The notes beneath the pieces are model-generated. The model did not search any database. It was not told the DNA's origin and saw only the letters and a list, made by a program, of their open reading frames with translations. 64,000 nucleotides of DNA from SHZL01 sp031362985 (GTDB lineage: Bacteria; Pseudomonadota; Gammaproteobacteria; Xanthomonadales; SZUA-36). The DNA lies in NCBI GenBank assembly GCA_031362985.1, contig JANLTO010000027.1, positions 5,611 through 69,610 of the forward strand. Direction: 5' to 3'. Below, piece after piece: positions 27,782-37,000 of this stretch. Position numbers and translations under genes: made by a program. Each line of letters opens with the position of its first letter. Position 1 is the stretch's first letter.

Positions 27782-29171
27782 CTGCTGGCTTTCCGGCATC
27801 AGAGCCTGCGGCGCCTGTTTCGCTACCGGCTTCATCGCGAGCGTTCGAATTGGCTTCGCCGTTGCCACTTTCCGCAGCTTCGGTGTCGGTGTCGCTTTCA
27901 GTTTCGGCTTCATCGCTGGATTCGGCATCGGATTCGGCACCAGTTTCGGCTTCATCCACGGTTTGGGTTTCGGCCTCGGCTTCATCATCGCCGAAGAGTC
28001 CACCCGTCCAAAGCCGCAGCCCGTCCCATGTGCGGCCAAAAAACCCGGCTTCCTCAACCGCATTGAGAGTAACCAGATCGCGCCTGGCAACTTCCTCATC
28101 CTCCAGCCTGACAGTGACTTTGCCCACCACCTGGTCGACCGTCAGCGGCGCGGTCAGCTCAGGCTTCAAACTGACCTGTGCATCCAGTTCGCCGTAACGA
28201 CCGCGGGGTATGGTCACGAACAGGGGATCGGTGAGGCCCAGTGAAACCACGTCTGCAACGCCTTTCCAAACCTCAGCGGTGGCCAGTTCGGTTCGAGCCT
28301 GGTAAAGCTGGACGGTTTCAAAGAAGCGGAAACCATAGTTCAGCAGGCTTTGGCTATCGCTGGCGCGAGCGGATTCAGATGCGGCTCCCAGTATCACGCT
28401 GATCAGACGCATCCCGTCCCGCTTGGCTGAAGCGGCGAGGCAAAAACCTGCATTCTCCGTGTGCCCGGTTTTCAGGCCATCACTGCTAGGGTCCTTGAAT
28501 AGCAGTGCGTTGCGATTGTGTTGCAAGATGCCATTGAAGGTGAATTCCTTCTCTGCATAGTAAGGGTAGTACTCCGGAAATTCACGAATAATGGCTGCGC
28601 TTAAAGTCGCGATATCACGGGCAGTCATGTAGTGCTCTTCGTGTGGCCAACCGGTGGAATTCTGAAAACGGCTGCCCGTCATCCCCAGGGCCCCGGCGTA
28701 GTGATTCATCAGGTCGGCAAAGGCTTGCTCGGTGCCCGCAATGTGCTCGGCCAGGGCGACGCAGGCGTCATTACCGGACTGGATGATGACACCGCGAATC
28801 AACTCCTCGACGGTTGGGGTCATGGTTGGGTCGATAAACATGCGCGAACCACCCATGCGCCACGCGCTTTCGCTGACGAGCACCGTATCGTCGAGCTTGA
28901 TCTTGCCCTTGGACAGCTCCTTGAACACCACGTAGGTCGTCATCAGCTTGGTAATGCTGGCAGGTTCCAGGCGCTCGTCAGGATTGTGCTCTACCAGCAC
29001 GTCGAGACTGTTGAAGTCCATCAATATGTAACTGCGGGCACCTAATTGGGGAGGAGCAGGCACGGGGGCCGCTTCAGTCCTCGCTGCCGGTGTGGGGACC
29101 GGTGGAACCTGGGCCAGGGCAGGCCCCAGGGACACAAGCAGGGCCAGCATCAATACGAATTTAGTTTTCAT
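27762..29171 (-). CDS. dacA: D-alanyl-D-alanine carboxypeptidase (PBP5/6 type)
   Basis: 469 residues from ATG 29171, chosen because MKTKFVLMLALLVSLGPALAQ is a clean signal peptide; an ATG ten codons upstream is possible. Penicillin-binding motifs are in order: SITK (S-x-x-K nucleophile), SGND and KTGH. It removes the terminal D-Ala from stem peptides in the periplasm. After the PBP5 C-terminal domain comes an amphipathic stretch (AGFFGRTWDGLRLWTGGLFG) equivalent to the membrane anchor. A further ~75-residue tail made almost only of D, E, A, S, T and G follows, unusual for the family. PBP5 of E. coli is 403 residues, so the excess equals this tail. Confidence 0.93.
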   Translation of the reverse strand: MKTKFVLMLALLVSLGPALAQVPPVPTPAARTEAAPVPAPPQLGARSYILMDFNSLDVLVEHNPDERLEPASITKLMTTYVVFKELSKGKIKLDDTVLVSESAWRMGGSRMFIDPTMTPTVEELIRGVIIQSGNDACVALAEHIAGTEQAFADLMNHYAGALGMTGSRFQNSTGWPHEEHYMTARDIATLSAAIIREFPEYYPYYAEKEFTFNGILQHNRNALLFKDPSSDGLKTGHTENAGFCLAASAKRDGMRLISVILGAASESARASDSQSLLNYGFRFFETVQLYQARTELATAEVWKGVADVVSLGLTDPLFVTIPRGRYGELDAQVSLKPELTAPLTVDQVVGKVTVRLEDEEVARRDLVTLNAVEEAGFFGRTWDGLRLWTGGLFGDDEAEAETQTVDEAETGAESDAESSDEAETESDTDTEAAESGNGEANSNARDEAGSETGAAGSDAGKPADDSVGL

Positions 29172-29233
29172 GGTCTTTTGGAGGTTCTGGTGGCAAGTCA
29201 TGCGGATTGGGGAGACGGATTGAGGACACTGGC

Positions 29234-30043
29234 CTATCGACTTACTTTATAGGGGCGTTCAAAGCCGAGTTCAATGGCTTTTTCAATTATTGAGTTGATC
29301 TCATTGTTACCCACATACGGTCCCAGCCATACCCGGAACACATTCTGACTGTGTTGAATACTGACCGGTTTGAGCTTGGCCCGGGTCAAACGTTCCGCGA
29401 GTTCTTCCGCGCCATCTTTTTGACCGTAGGCCCCGACCTGTAACCAGGTTTCGTTCACTTTGTCCGGTTCAGTGCCAGCAAATTGCAGGCCGTGCGCATC
29501 AATGACGCGCACCTCAACCGGGGCAGTGCCCGTACCGATCATGTCCAGCCGCAGCGCAGCGCCGTAAGACATGTCAATCAGGCGGTCATGTTTGAACGGC
29601 CCGCGATCATTGATTTTCACAATCACTTTGCGGCCATTGTCCAGGTTCGTGACTTCGGCATACGTGGGCAAAGGCAGGGTCTTGTGAGCGGCCGTTGCCA
29701 GGCGCATGTCATAGGGTTCGCCGCTGGACGTTTTCCGCCCGTGGAACTTGCTGCCATACCAGGATGCCGTGCCGCGTTGCACGTAGTTGTTACTGGACTC
29801 CAGCACGTAGTACTTCTTGCCGAACACTTCGTAGGGCGATTTGTTGCCGTAGGGCGCAAGAGGCTCATCAGCCGGTTGCGCATCCTTCACATCGGAGGCC
29901 TGGATCGAGTTCAGCGGGGGACCGTCGCCGGACTCTTCTTGTGGCAAAGGCCCCTTTTCCTGATTGCCGGCACACGCCAACAGCTGCAGCATGAGTGCGA
30001 CAGCGAAAAAATATCCACACCGGCGCACAGCCTGCCGGATCAC
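29234..30043 (-). CDS. rlpA: RlpA, septal-ring lytic transglycosylase lipoprotein
   Basis: 269 residues from GTG 30043, which overlaps the mltB stop (GTGA). Lipoprotein signal LMLQLLACAGN (lipobox LLAC). The double-psi beta-barrel domain has GTASWYGSKFHGRKTSSGEPYD and the catalytic region VKINDRGPF. The C-terminal SPOR domain follows (WLQVGAYGQKDGAEELAERL ... RVWLGPYVG). RlpA cleaves glycan strands lacking stem peptides and localises to septa through SPOR. Sits between mltB and dacA in the envelope cluster. Confidence 0.95.
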   Translation of the reverse strand: MIRQAVRRCGYFFAVALMLQLLACAGNQEKGPLPQEESGDGPPLNSIQASDVKDAQPADEPLAPYGNKSPYEVFGKKYYVLESSNNYVQRGTASWYGSKFHGRKTSSGEPYDMRLATAAHKTLPLPTYAEVTNLDNGRKVIVKINDRGPFKHDRLIDMSYGAALRLDMIGTGTAPVEVRVIDAHGLQFAGTEPDKVNETWLQVGAYGQKDGAEELAERLTRAKLKPVSIQHSQNVFRVWLGPYVGNNEINSIIEKAIELGFERPYKVSR

Positions 30044-31041
30044 TCAACCATTCCCCGGCGAATCTCCTCGCTCAGTTGGTAAACCGCCATGGCATACAAC
30101 GGACTCCTGTTGTAGCGGGTAATGACAAAGAAATTGTTGAAACCGAGCCAGTAGGCGGTGGCATTCTCTTCTTCCAGCCTGATCACTGTCACCAGTTCAT
30201 CAGCATCCACCGGCGTAGCACTGATGAAACCACCGGCCGTCATTTCACTCATGGGTTTTTGCGGCTTGTAGTCCCCATCAGCTACCAGTTCCAGCCTGGC
30301 CCCTTGCGCCAGTGACAGCGGAAGAACCACGGGCTCGCCATACGTCCAGCCATGCCGGTGCAGGTAATTGGCCACGCTGCCAATTACGTCATCCAGGGAA
30401 CTCCACAAGTCACGTCGTTCATCACCATCGAGGTCAACCGCATATTCCCGGTAGCTGCTGGGCATGAACTGTCCCAGCCCCATGGCGCCAGCATATGAGC
30501 CAGTGGCCTCATTAATCGATAGCCCTTCTTCCTGGCTTAGCACGATGAAATTCATCAGTTCTTTGGAGAAAAAATCCGAACGGTCGCGCAAGGTAGCCGG
30601 ATAATGAAATGCCAAGGTCGCCAGCGCGTCGAGCACCCGGTAATTGCCCGTGATGGCACCATAAAAAGTTTCAACTCCGATGATGGCGACGATCACCTGC
30701 GGGTCGACCTGGAACTGTTCCGCGGCTTGAGCAACGCTTGCCCGGTTTTCGCGCCAGAATTTCACTCCCCCATTGATGCGCTTTTCAGTGAGGAAAATGG
30801 GCCGGTACTCAAACCAGGGCTTGGCTTCGGCAGGTCGCGTCATGGCGTCCACAATGGACTGTTTGTATTCAGCCTGCGCCAGGATGTCGAGTACTTGTTG
30901 CGGGTTAAGTTGATACTCGGCCGCAGCCTTTTGCGCAAACTCCTCCGCCCCGGGGTGCTGTTCCGCCAGGCAGGATGTGCTCGCGACCGACAACAGGGCC
31001 AGCAGGCCCAAGCGCTTCATGCTGTTTAAATTTATTCCCAT
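30040..31041 (-). CDS. mltB: Membrane-bound lytic murein transglycosylase B
   Basis: 333 residues from ATG 31041; a second ATG (31020, MKRLGLLALLSVASTSC) would give a neater signal peptide but has no ribosome-binding site within range. SLT-type catalytic motif VAIIGVETFYGAITGNY with the general-acid Glu, plus GAMGLGQFMPSSYREYAVD and DVIGSVANYLHRHGW, define the MltB family. The signal peptide ends in TSCLA, a possible but imperfect lipobox. Cleaves murein to 1,6-anhydro products. Separated from rodA by 111 bp, the largest gap within this cluster, so an internal promoter is possible. Confidence 0.93.
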   Translation of the reverse strand: MGINLNSMKRLGLLALLSVASTSCLAEQHPGAEEFAQKAAAEYQLNPQQVLDILAQAEYKQSIVDAMTRPAEAKPWFEYRPIFLTEKRINGGVKFWRENRASVAQAAEQFQVDPQVIVAIIGVETFYGAITGNYRVLDALATLAFHYPATLRDRSDFFSKELMNFIVLSQEEGLSINEATGSYAGAMGLGQFMPSSYREYAVDLDGDERRDLWSSLDDVIGSVANYLHRHGWTYGEPVVLPLSLAQGARLELVADGDYKPQKPMSEMTAGGFISATPVDADELVTVIRLEEENATAYWLGFNNFFVITRYNRSPLYAMAVYQLSEEIRRGMVE

Positions 31042-31152
31042 GATATCGAGTTCACCCAGACCCAGACCCGTGCACAATCCATAACTCGTACAATCCGCGC
31101 CAAGTGTAACTGAATCGCTCCGGCCTGGGACAACGACTACTCGGACAAGGAC

Positions 31153-32244
31153 TCAACGGATAAAATTCCTGTGGCCGAATATTGACATCACGATACCAAA
31201 ACCTGCCAGCAGGGTGATCATCGACGTGCCACCGAAGCTGATCATCGGTAAGGGCACCCCCACCACCGGCAATAAACCCGAAACCATGCCGCAATTAACC
31301 ACCACGTAGACAAAAAAGGTGAAGCCCAGGCTGCCGGCCAGCAGACGCGAGTAAGTGTCCTTGGCCATGCTGGCAATGTAGATACAGCGACTGGTAATCA
31401 CCACATACAGAACCAGCAAAAGCGTTACACCAAACAAACCGAATTCCTCCGCCAAAACTGCCAGTATGAAATCCGTGTGCCGCTCCGGAATGAACTCAAG
31501 GTGTGACTGCGTTCCGTTAAGCCAGCCCTTGCCAAACAGCCCACCGGAGCCCACGGCAATTTTGGATTGAATGATGTTCCAGCCACTTCCAAGCGGGTCA
31601 GATTCTGGATCAAGGAACGTGAGAACCCGGTTGCGCTGATAGTCGTGCAACATGATCCAAAAAGCCGGCAGGGCAGCTCCAACAAGGCCGGCAAGAATAA
31701 GTATGTAACGCCACAGCAGTCCGGCGAGGAAAATAGTAATAGAGCCGCTGACCGCAATGAGCAAGGCGGTTCCAAGGTCCGGCTGGTCCGCAATCAAGGC
31801 TGCGGGCACGCCTAAAAGGACGCCGGCCAGGAGGGTAGCCTTGATCGATGGCGGCAAGGTAATTGGATGGAAAAACCATGCAATCATCATGGGAACTGCC
31901 AGTTTCATGATTTCCGAAGGCTGAAACCTGAGCACGCGAAAATCCAGCCAGCGGTCAGCGCCCCGGCCTTCGCCGATGAGCAAGGTCAACACCAGCAAGA
32001 ACAGGCCCAGACCATACAACCAGGGTGTCCAGGAACGCAGTACATGGGGCGGTACCAGGCTAAGTCCCAGCATGATCGCCAGGCCGACGCCTGCCCGCGC
32101 TGCCTGCCCGTACACTGCGCTCAGATCCCGACTGGTGGCGCTATAGAGCACGAGCAAGCCAAGTGCAATCAACAACAGCAGGCAAAGCAACAAGGTCCAG
32201 TCAAGTCGCGGCAAACCAAACCAGCCGGGCAGGAGCCCCTTCAT
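31153..32244 (-). CDS. rodA: RodA, peptidoglycan glycosyltransferase of the elongasome
   Basis: 363 residues, SEDS family with ten predicted membrane helices. Signature segments: RWLDFRVLRFQPSEIMKLAVP, ADQPDLGTALL, GLFGKGWLNGTQSHLEFIPERHTDFI and VGVPLPMISFGGTSMITLLAGFG. Polymerises lipid II together with PBP2 during side-wall growth. ATG overlaps the mrdA stop (ATGA), matching their function as a complex. Confidence 0.96.
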   Translation of the reverse strand: MKGLLPGWFGLPRLDWTLLLCLLLLIALGLLVLYSATSRDLSAVYGQAARAGVGLAIMLGLSLVPPHVLRSWTPWLYGLGLFLLVLTLLIGEGRGADRWLDFRVLRFQPSEIMKLAVPMMIAWFFHPITLPPSIKATLLAGVLLGVPAALIADQPDLGTALLIAVSGSITIFLAGLLWRYILILAGLVGAALPAFWIMLHDYQRNRVLTFLDPESDPLGSGWNIIQSKIAVGSGGLFGKGWLNGTQSHLEFIPERHTDFILAVLAEEFGLFGVTLLLVLYVVITSRCIYIASMAKDTYSRLLAGSLGFTFFVYVVVNCGMVSGLLPVVGVPLPMISFGGTSMITLLAGFGIVMSIFGHRNFIR

Positions 32245-34148
32245 TTTGGCGGCTCCTGCGCCAGCCAGGCTTCGATTACGGCTTTGACCACGGGTGCAGC
32301 CTGGCGTGAACCGCCACCACCATTTTCGACCACGGCCGCAACAGCGATCGTCGGGTTGCCGACCGGCGCAAAACCAATGAACAGTGCATGGTGGCGCAGA
32401 TTAGCTGCAACCTGGTTTTCGTTGTAATCCTTGCCTTGCGCAATTCCGATGACCTGGGCAGTTCCACTCTTGCCCGCCATTTGGTAGCCACTCAGGGGCT
32501 GCAGGGCCCGCGCGGTTCCAGCCGCACCATGCACCACCCGGCGCATGCCTTCGCGCACGGTATCCCAGTTCTGTTCTGTGACCACAGGAATCTGCGTGAT
32601 GTCCTGGGCTTGCTGGTGAACCGCCTGCTCATTGCCAGCTTGCTTGGAGGCATACAACAGGTGTGGTGCGAAACGCCGTCCCCCGTTGGCCAGGGCAGCC
32701 ACTGCCACTGCCAGTTGCACTGGCGTGACCACGTTGTAGCCCTGGCCTATTCCGCTGATCACTGTCTCACCCGGATACCAGGGCTGATGGTGCTCGGCCA
32801 TTTTCCATTCGCGCGAAGGCAGGATGCCGGTTATTTCGCCAGGCAGGTCCAGTCCGGTAATTTCGCCAAAGCCGAATTGCGCCAGGTAGTCGTGCATTCG
32901 ATCTATGCCAATATCCAGGGCAAGGCGGTAGAAATAGGTATTGACCGATTGTTCCAGGGCAGAGGTAATGTCCACCCAGCCATGCCCGCCCTTGCGCCAG
33001 TCCCGGAAGGGACGATCCAGGCCCGGCAGGTAGAAGTTGCCAGTGGAAAAAACTTTCTTGTCCGCTGTCGTCACGCCCAACTCAAGTCCGGCAAGGCCGA
33101 CAAACGGTTTTAGGGTTGAACCTGGCTCATAGCCACCCTGGATGACCCGGTTGAACAGCGCTCGCCCGGGTGACGCCAGAATGGCCTCGTAATCGGCAGC
33201 GCTGATGCCATGCACAAAAAGGTTGGGATCGAATGCAGGCTTGCTCACCAGGGCCAAAATGGAGCCATCGTTAGGATCAATGGCCACAATTGCGCCAGGC
33301 CGGTCACCCAACGCGTCCCAGGCCACCTGCTGCAACTGTATATCCAGTGACAGGACCAGGTCGTCGCCATGTACGGGATCAGTCCGCTCCAGCGAGCGAA
33401 TGACCCTGCCACCGGCATTGGTTTCAACTCTCTCCAGGCCGCTATGCCCATGCAAGGCAACTTCGTATTGACGTTCGATACCACTCTTTCCGGCGTGCGA
33501 AGTCGCACGATAGTCATCCGGGTCCAGCCGTGCAAGGTCGTCCTCATCTATGCGCCCGACATAGCCCAGCACATGTGTGAGCAGTTCACGGTAGGGGTAG
33601 TAGCGCGACAGGTATGGTGCAATATCCACGCCGGGGTAGCGGTGACGATCCAGGGCAAACCGTGCCACTTCTTCTTCACTGAGGTTGAACTTGAGCGGAA
33701 CTGCGTCGAACTCGCGGTAGCGCTTCCGGTCACGCGCAAATTTCTCTGCAGCGTCTTCCGGCAACTCAACGATGGTTGCGAGACGGGTCAGTGTGTCCTC
33801 GAAGTCGCCCGCTTTTTCCGGCACGATCTCCAGCCGGTAGGCAGGTATGTTTTCAGCCAGCGGCCGGCCCCGCCGGTCGTAGATCAGGCCACGATTGGGA
33901 GCAACCGGCACCATGCGCACGCGGTTGCTGTTGGAGCGGGCAGTAAACTCTTCGTGCGCAACAACCTGCAACCATGTGTACCGCGCCAGTAGCAGAACCA
34001 CCGCCAGCGCAATGAGCACGAAGCCGAAAGTAGCCCGGTTTTGAAAAAGTCGTGACTCGAACAGCGTATCCTTGATCGGCCGGCCGCGCCCGTTGCCGCC
34101 CGTGACGCTGTGGGTGAAGCTGCCCATGATGCTATGTGGGGAACTCAT
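32241..34148 (-). CDS. mrdA: Penicillin-binding protein 2 (elongation transpeptidase)
   Basis: 635 residues from ATG 34148, which overlaps the mreD stop by ATGA; the frame is open further upstream inside mreD. One N-terminal membrane anchor (FGFVLIALAVVLLLARYTWL), the pedestal domain (PNRGLIYDRRGRPLAENIP) and the transpeptidase domain with GSTLKPF (S-x-x-K), SVNTYF (S-x-N) and KSGTAQ. Cross-links side-wall peptidoglycan as partner of RodA. Length equals that of E. coli PBP2. Confidence 0.96.
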   Translation of the reverse strand: MSSPHSIMGSFTHSVTGGNGRGRPIKDTLFESRLFQNRATFGFVLIALAVVLLLARYTWLQVVAHEEFTARSNSNRVRMVPVAPNRGLIYDRRGRPLAENIPAYRLEIVPEKAGDFEDTLTRLATIVELPEDAAEKFARDRKRYREFDAVPLKFNLSEEEVARFALDRHRYPGVDIAPYLSRYYPYRELLTHVLGYVGRIDEDDLARLDPDDYRATSHAGKSGIERQYEVALHGHSGLERVETNAGGRVIRSLERTDPVHGDDLVLSLDIQLQQVAWDALGDRPGAIVAIDPNDGSILALVSKPAFDPNLFVHGISAADYEAILASPGRALFNRVIQGGYEPGSTLKPFVGLAGLELGVTTADKKVFSTGNFYLPGLDRPFRDWRKGGHGWVDITSALEQSVNTYFYRLALDIGIDRMHDYLAQFGFGEITGLDLPGEITGILPSREWKMAEHHQPWYPGETVISGIGQGYNVVTPVQLAVAVAALANGGRRFAPHLLYASKQAGNEQAVHQQAQDITQIPVVTEQNWDTVREGMRRVVHGAAGTARALQPLSGYQMAGKSGTAQVIGIAQGKDYNENQVAANLRHHALFIGFAPVGNPTIAVAAVVENGGGGSRQAAPVVKAVIEAWLAQEPPK

Positions 34149-34639
34149 TTCGCCCTGCGGTGCCTGGCCATGCTGCGGTAGCGGTCCAGCAGCAGGAAAA
34201 CCCACGGCCAGAGCAAGGTGGACACTACCGGCGCCAGCCAAAAACTTGCAGGTGGCAAGGCGTCTCCCTCCAGACTGGTAATCCACAGCAGGATGATGCG
34301 GTCATTGAGCAACAACGCCAGTACCGACAAGGCCTGCTGCCAGGGTGGGAAAAAACGCAGGCGCGCGCGGAAACGCATGACCAGGTACATCAGAATAACC
34401 AGGCCGAGCGCATGCATCCCCAACAAGCTGCCGGTTAGCAGATCGAGGACCAGCCCAACCAGGAAGGCGGTGCCCAGCGTGATCAGGCTGTGGGTTTCCA
34501 GGCACCAGAAAATCATTACCAGTGCCACCCAATAGGGTCGCATCGGAATTAATGCGGACGGCATGGGAAAAATGGTGAGCACCGTGGCTACTGCAAGGGT
34601 AATCAGAACCGGAGAAATACGTTCGCGTTGCTTATTCAT
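34145..34639 (-). CDS. mreD: Rod-shape determining protein MreD
   Basis: 164 residues from ATG 34639, overlapping the mreC stop by 8 bp (ATGAATAA). Five to six hydrophobic helices; RPYWVALVMIFWCLETHSLITLG-type and FLVGLVLDLLTGSLLGMHAL sequences are characteristic. Inner-membrane member of the Mre complex. Length matches E. coli MreD (162). Confidence 0.93.
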   Translation of the reverse strand: MNKQRERISPVLITLAVATVLTIFPMPSALIPMRPYWVALVMIFWCLETHSLITLGTAFLVGLVLDLLTGSLLGMHALGLVILMYLVMRFRARLRFFPPWQQALSVLALLLNDRIILLWITSLEGDALPPASFWLAPVVSTLLWPWVFLLLDRYRSMARHRRAK

Positions 34640-35591
34640 TGGCCGGCGGCGCAGGCTCCTCAGCCTCAGGTTCCCCGGCACTGGTTTCCTCCGCACTGGG
34701 TTCCTCAGCCCCAGGCTCTTCAGCAGTGGGCACAGCAGCAGGCTCTTCAGCCGCAGATTTGAGCAGGAGAACTTCGCGGCCCCGGTCCAGTGCAGCTACT
34801 GGCGTGGCCAGAACCTGGGCAAAGGTTTGCCCTTCACGGCGATCAACGCTTGCAACGATCGCAACGGGATAGCCGCTGGGAAAGCGGCCACCGAGGCCGG
34901 ATGTGACCACCAGGTCGCCAATACGCACATCCGCTTCGCGCGGCACGGCGGGCATGCTCAGGTGAGCCGTATCCCCCACGCCGAAGGCTATGGTGCGCAG
35001 CCCCGTTCGATTGATCTGCACCGGCAACGCGTGGTTGGGATCGGAAATCAATCGCACCGTGGACTGCCCCTGAAAAACATCTTCAACCTGCCCCATGATG
35101 CCCGCACCGTCAATGACGGCCTGGCCACTGACAATGCCACGGTCACGGCCGTGATTGATGATGATCTTGTGCGAAAAGGGATCCAGGTCCACTTCGATCA
35201 GTTCAGCAAACTGGAAATCGAACCCCTGGCGGGACGAAGCCCCATCGAGCAGTGCTCGCAGACGGGCGTTTTCCTCCATCATGGCGCCCAAGCGCTGCAA
35301 CGACGCTTTTTGCTGCAACAGATCCCGCTGCAGGGCCGAATTTTCGCGCCGCAAAGACTGGGTGCTTTGCAAAAATCCAAATACGCCGCGCAAGGCGCGT
35401 ACCGGCCACTCGACGATGTAATGCACCGGCTCTACAAGATGACCTGCCAGGCTGCGAAAACGCGGCACATACTGGCCGCGGTGATCCATTGCCATAAGCA
35501 CGATGGCCAGCAAGCCATACATCATCAAGCGGGCTGTCAGCGCCGTCTGAGCTGAAAACCTGGCCCCGACCTGCACGCCCCCGGTTACCAA
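34632..35591 (-). CDS. mreC: Rod-shape determining protein MreC
   Basis: 319 residues if started at TTG 35591; the frame is blocked by TGA two codons upstream. GTG 35576 (VQVGARFSAQ) is an alternative five codons in, and its product resembles typical MreC N-termini better. One membrane helix (MMYGLLAIVLMAMD), a coiled coil (LRRENSALQRDLLQQKASLQRLGAMMEENARLR, about 78-110) and the periplasmic beta-domain (GIMGQVEDVFQGQSTVRLISD; IGDLVVTSGLGGRFPSGYPV). The C-terminus carries a repetitive acidic tail of AEEP-like units (about 285-319). The scaffold linking MreB to PBP2/RodA. Confidence 0.9.
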   Translation of the reverse strand: MVTGGVQVGARFSAQTALTARLMMYGLLAIVLMAMDHRGQYVPRFRSLAGHLVEPVHYIVEWPVRALRGVFGFLQSTQSLRRENSALQRDLLQQKASLQRLGAMMEENARLRALLDGASSRQGFDFQFAELIEVDLDPFSHKIIINHGRDRGIVSGQAVIDGAGIMGQVEDVFQGQSTVRLISDPNHALPVQINRTGLRTIAFGVGDTAHLSMPAVPREADVRIGDLVVTSGLGGRFPSGYPVAIVASVDRREGQTFAQVLATPVAALDRGREVLLLKSAAEEPAAVPTAEEPGAEEPSAEETSAGEPEAEEPAPPANE

Positions 35592-35624
35592 TTTTCAGCT
35601 ACCAATTTTCAGCTACCAATTCAG
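35587..35624. repeat. Short tandem repeat at the mreC start
   Basis: The 14-bp unit accaattttcagct occurs at 35587-35600 and 35601-35614, with a partial third copy to 35624. It covers the mreC translation start region on the minus strand and makes the start codon uncertain. Confidence 0.8.
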
Positions 35625-35651
35625 AATTCCAGCTAGGGTAAAAAGGCCGGG

Positions 35652-36701
35652 TCAGCTGGTGGAGAAAAAATCACCGTTTTTCTGATCCATTAATTCCAGC
35701 GCGCGACCGCCACCCCGGGCCACGCAGGTGAGCGGATCATCTGCGGCAAAGACTGGTAATCCGGTTTCCTCGCTGATCAGTCTGTCGATGCCGCGCAGCA
35801 AGGCGCCACCACCCGTTAGCACGATGCCGGTCTCCGATACGTCCGAGCAAAGCTCCGGGGGTGTCTGCTCCAGCGCAGTCTTGACCGCCACCAGGATACT
35901 GGTGAGGCTTTCATTCAGAGCTTCGAGCACTTCGTTGCTGGAAATGGTTACATTGCGGGGCACGCCCTCAGCCAGGTTGCGGCCGGACACTTCCATGGTG
36001 ACCGGCGTCTCGTCAGGCCAGGCGCAGCCGATTTCAATCTTGATCCGCTCAGCCGTGGTCTCACCTATCAGAGTGCCGTAGTTGCGCCGTACATAGTTGA
36101 TGATGGCCTCGTCAAACTTGTCCCCCCCCACGCGCACCGAGTTGGAATACACCAGTCCGTTAAGCGAAATGACTGCCACTTCCGAAGTGCCACCCCCAAT
36201 GTCCAGGACCATGGAACCACGTGCCTGGTGTACCGGAATACCCGCCCCAATCGCAGCTGCCATCGGCTCCTCTACCAGGAACACTTCGCGTGCCCCTGCG
36301 CCTTCGGCTGACTCCTTGATCGCTTTTCGTTCCACCTGGGTGGAACTGCACGGAACGCATACCAGCACCCGCGGACTGGGCCGCAAAAAGCGTGAGGTGT
36401 GCACCTTGCGAATGAAATGTTGCAGCATGGCTTCGGTCATGTTGAAGTCGGCGATCACGCCATCCTTCAACGGGCGCACCGTGCGGATGTTACCCGGGGT
36501 GCGTCCCAGCATGCGCTTTGCCTCTGTGCCCACCGCGGCAACATATTGCGGACCACCCGGACCACGATCCATGCGCACCGCGACTACCGAGGGCTCATTG
36601 AGCACAATACCCTGCCCGCGCACATAGATCAGCGTGTTGGCTGTGCCCAGATCGATCGACAGATCGTTGGAAAACAGCCCGCGAAGACTTTTGAATGCCA
36701 T
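35652..36701 (-). CDS. mreB: Rod-shape determining protein MreB (actin homologue)
   Basis: 349 residues, near identical in pattern to gammaproteobacterial MreB: SNDLSIDLGTANTLIYV (phosphate 1), VLVCVPCSSTQVERKAI, MVLDIGGGTSEVAVISL (phosphate 2), VGGDKFDEAIINYVRRNYG and VLTGGGALLRGID. Forms membrane-associated filaments that orient RodA/PBP2 synthesis. First gene of the long minus-strand envelope cluster; mreC follows after 60 bp. No convincing promoter was identified in 36702-36938. Confidence 0.98.
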   Translation of the reverse strand: MAFKSLRGLFSNDLSIDLGTANTLIYVRGQGIVLNEPSVVAVRMDRGPGGPQYVAAVGTEAKRMLGRTPGNIRTVRPLKDGVIADFNMTEAMLQHFIRKVHTSRFLRPSPRVLVCVPCSSTQVERKAIKESAEGAGAREVFLVEEPMAAAIGAGIPVHQARGSMVLDIGGGTSEVAVISLNGLVYSNSVRVGGDKFDEAIINYVRRNYGTLIGETTAERIKIEIGCAWPDETPVTMEVSGRNLAEGVPRNVTISSNEVLEALNESLTSILVAVKTALEQTPPELCSDVSETGIVLTGGGALLRGIDRLISEETGLPVFAADDPLTCVARGGGRALELMDQKNGDFFSTS

Positions 36702-36938
36702 AAGGTTCTTTCCGTAACTTTTGCATTTGCTTGGGGTTGGCTAATGTATCAGCCGACGCGCTCCCCCGCAACAAGAAAATCCTGTAAAACCCTGTATTTA
36801 TACGATATCCGAGGAAAACATGGATGGCTGAAAAGCTGAAAACCGGAGGTTTTGCCGGTTTGTGATATATCACGAATCAGACCCTGGAAGGCTGCTTTAT
36901 CCCCCTGAATTGACTCGAATCCGCTAGAATGCCCACGT

Positions 36939-36977
36939 TTTGTATATCAGTTTGTATCTCAGTTTCTATATCAATTT
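36939..36977 (+). repeat. 12-bp tandem repeat in the leader of the PfkB-type kinase gene
   Basis: Three consecutive 12-mers: tttgtatatcag (36939-36950), tttgtatctcag (36951-36962) and tttctatatcaa (36963-36974), then tttg. It lies 25-60 bp before the start codon, where a promoter or operator would be expected. Confidence 0.75.
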
Positions 36978-37000
36978 GTTTGGATCCACACAGGAAAATC

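Noticed and set aside
27546..28244. 232-codon plus-strand frame opposite ybeD and dacA
   Set aside because: Its repetitive FGFGIG-like sequence is the complement of the acidic DacA tail.
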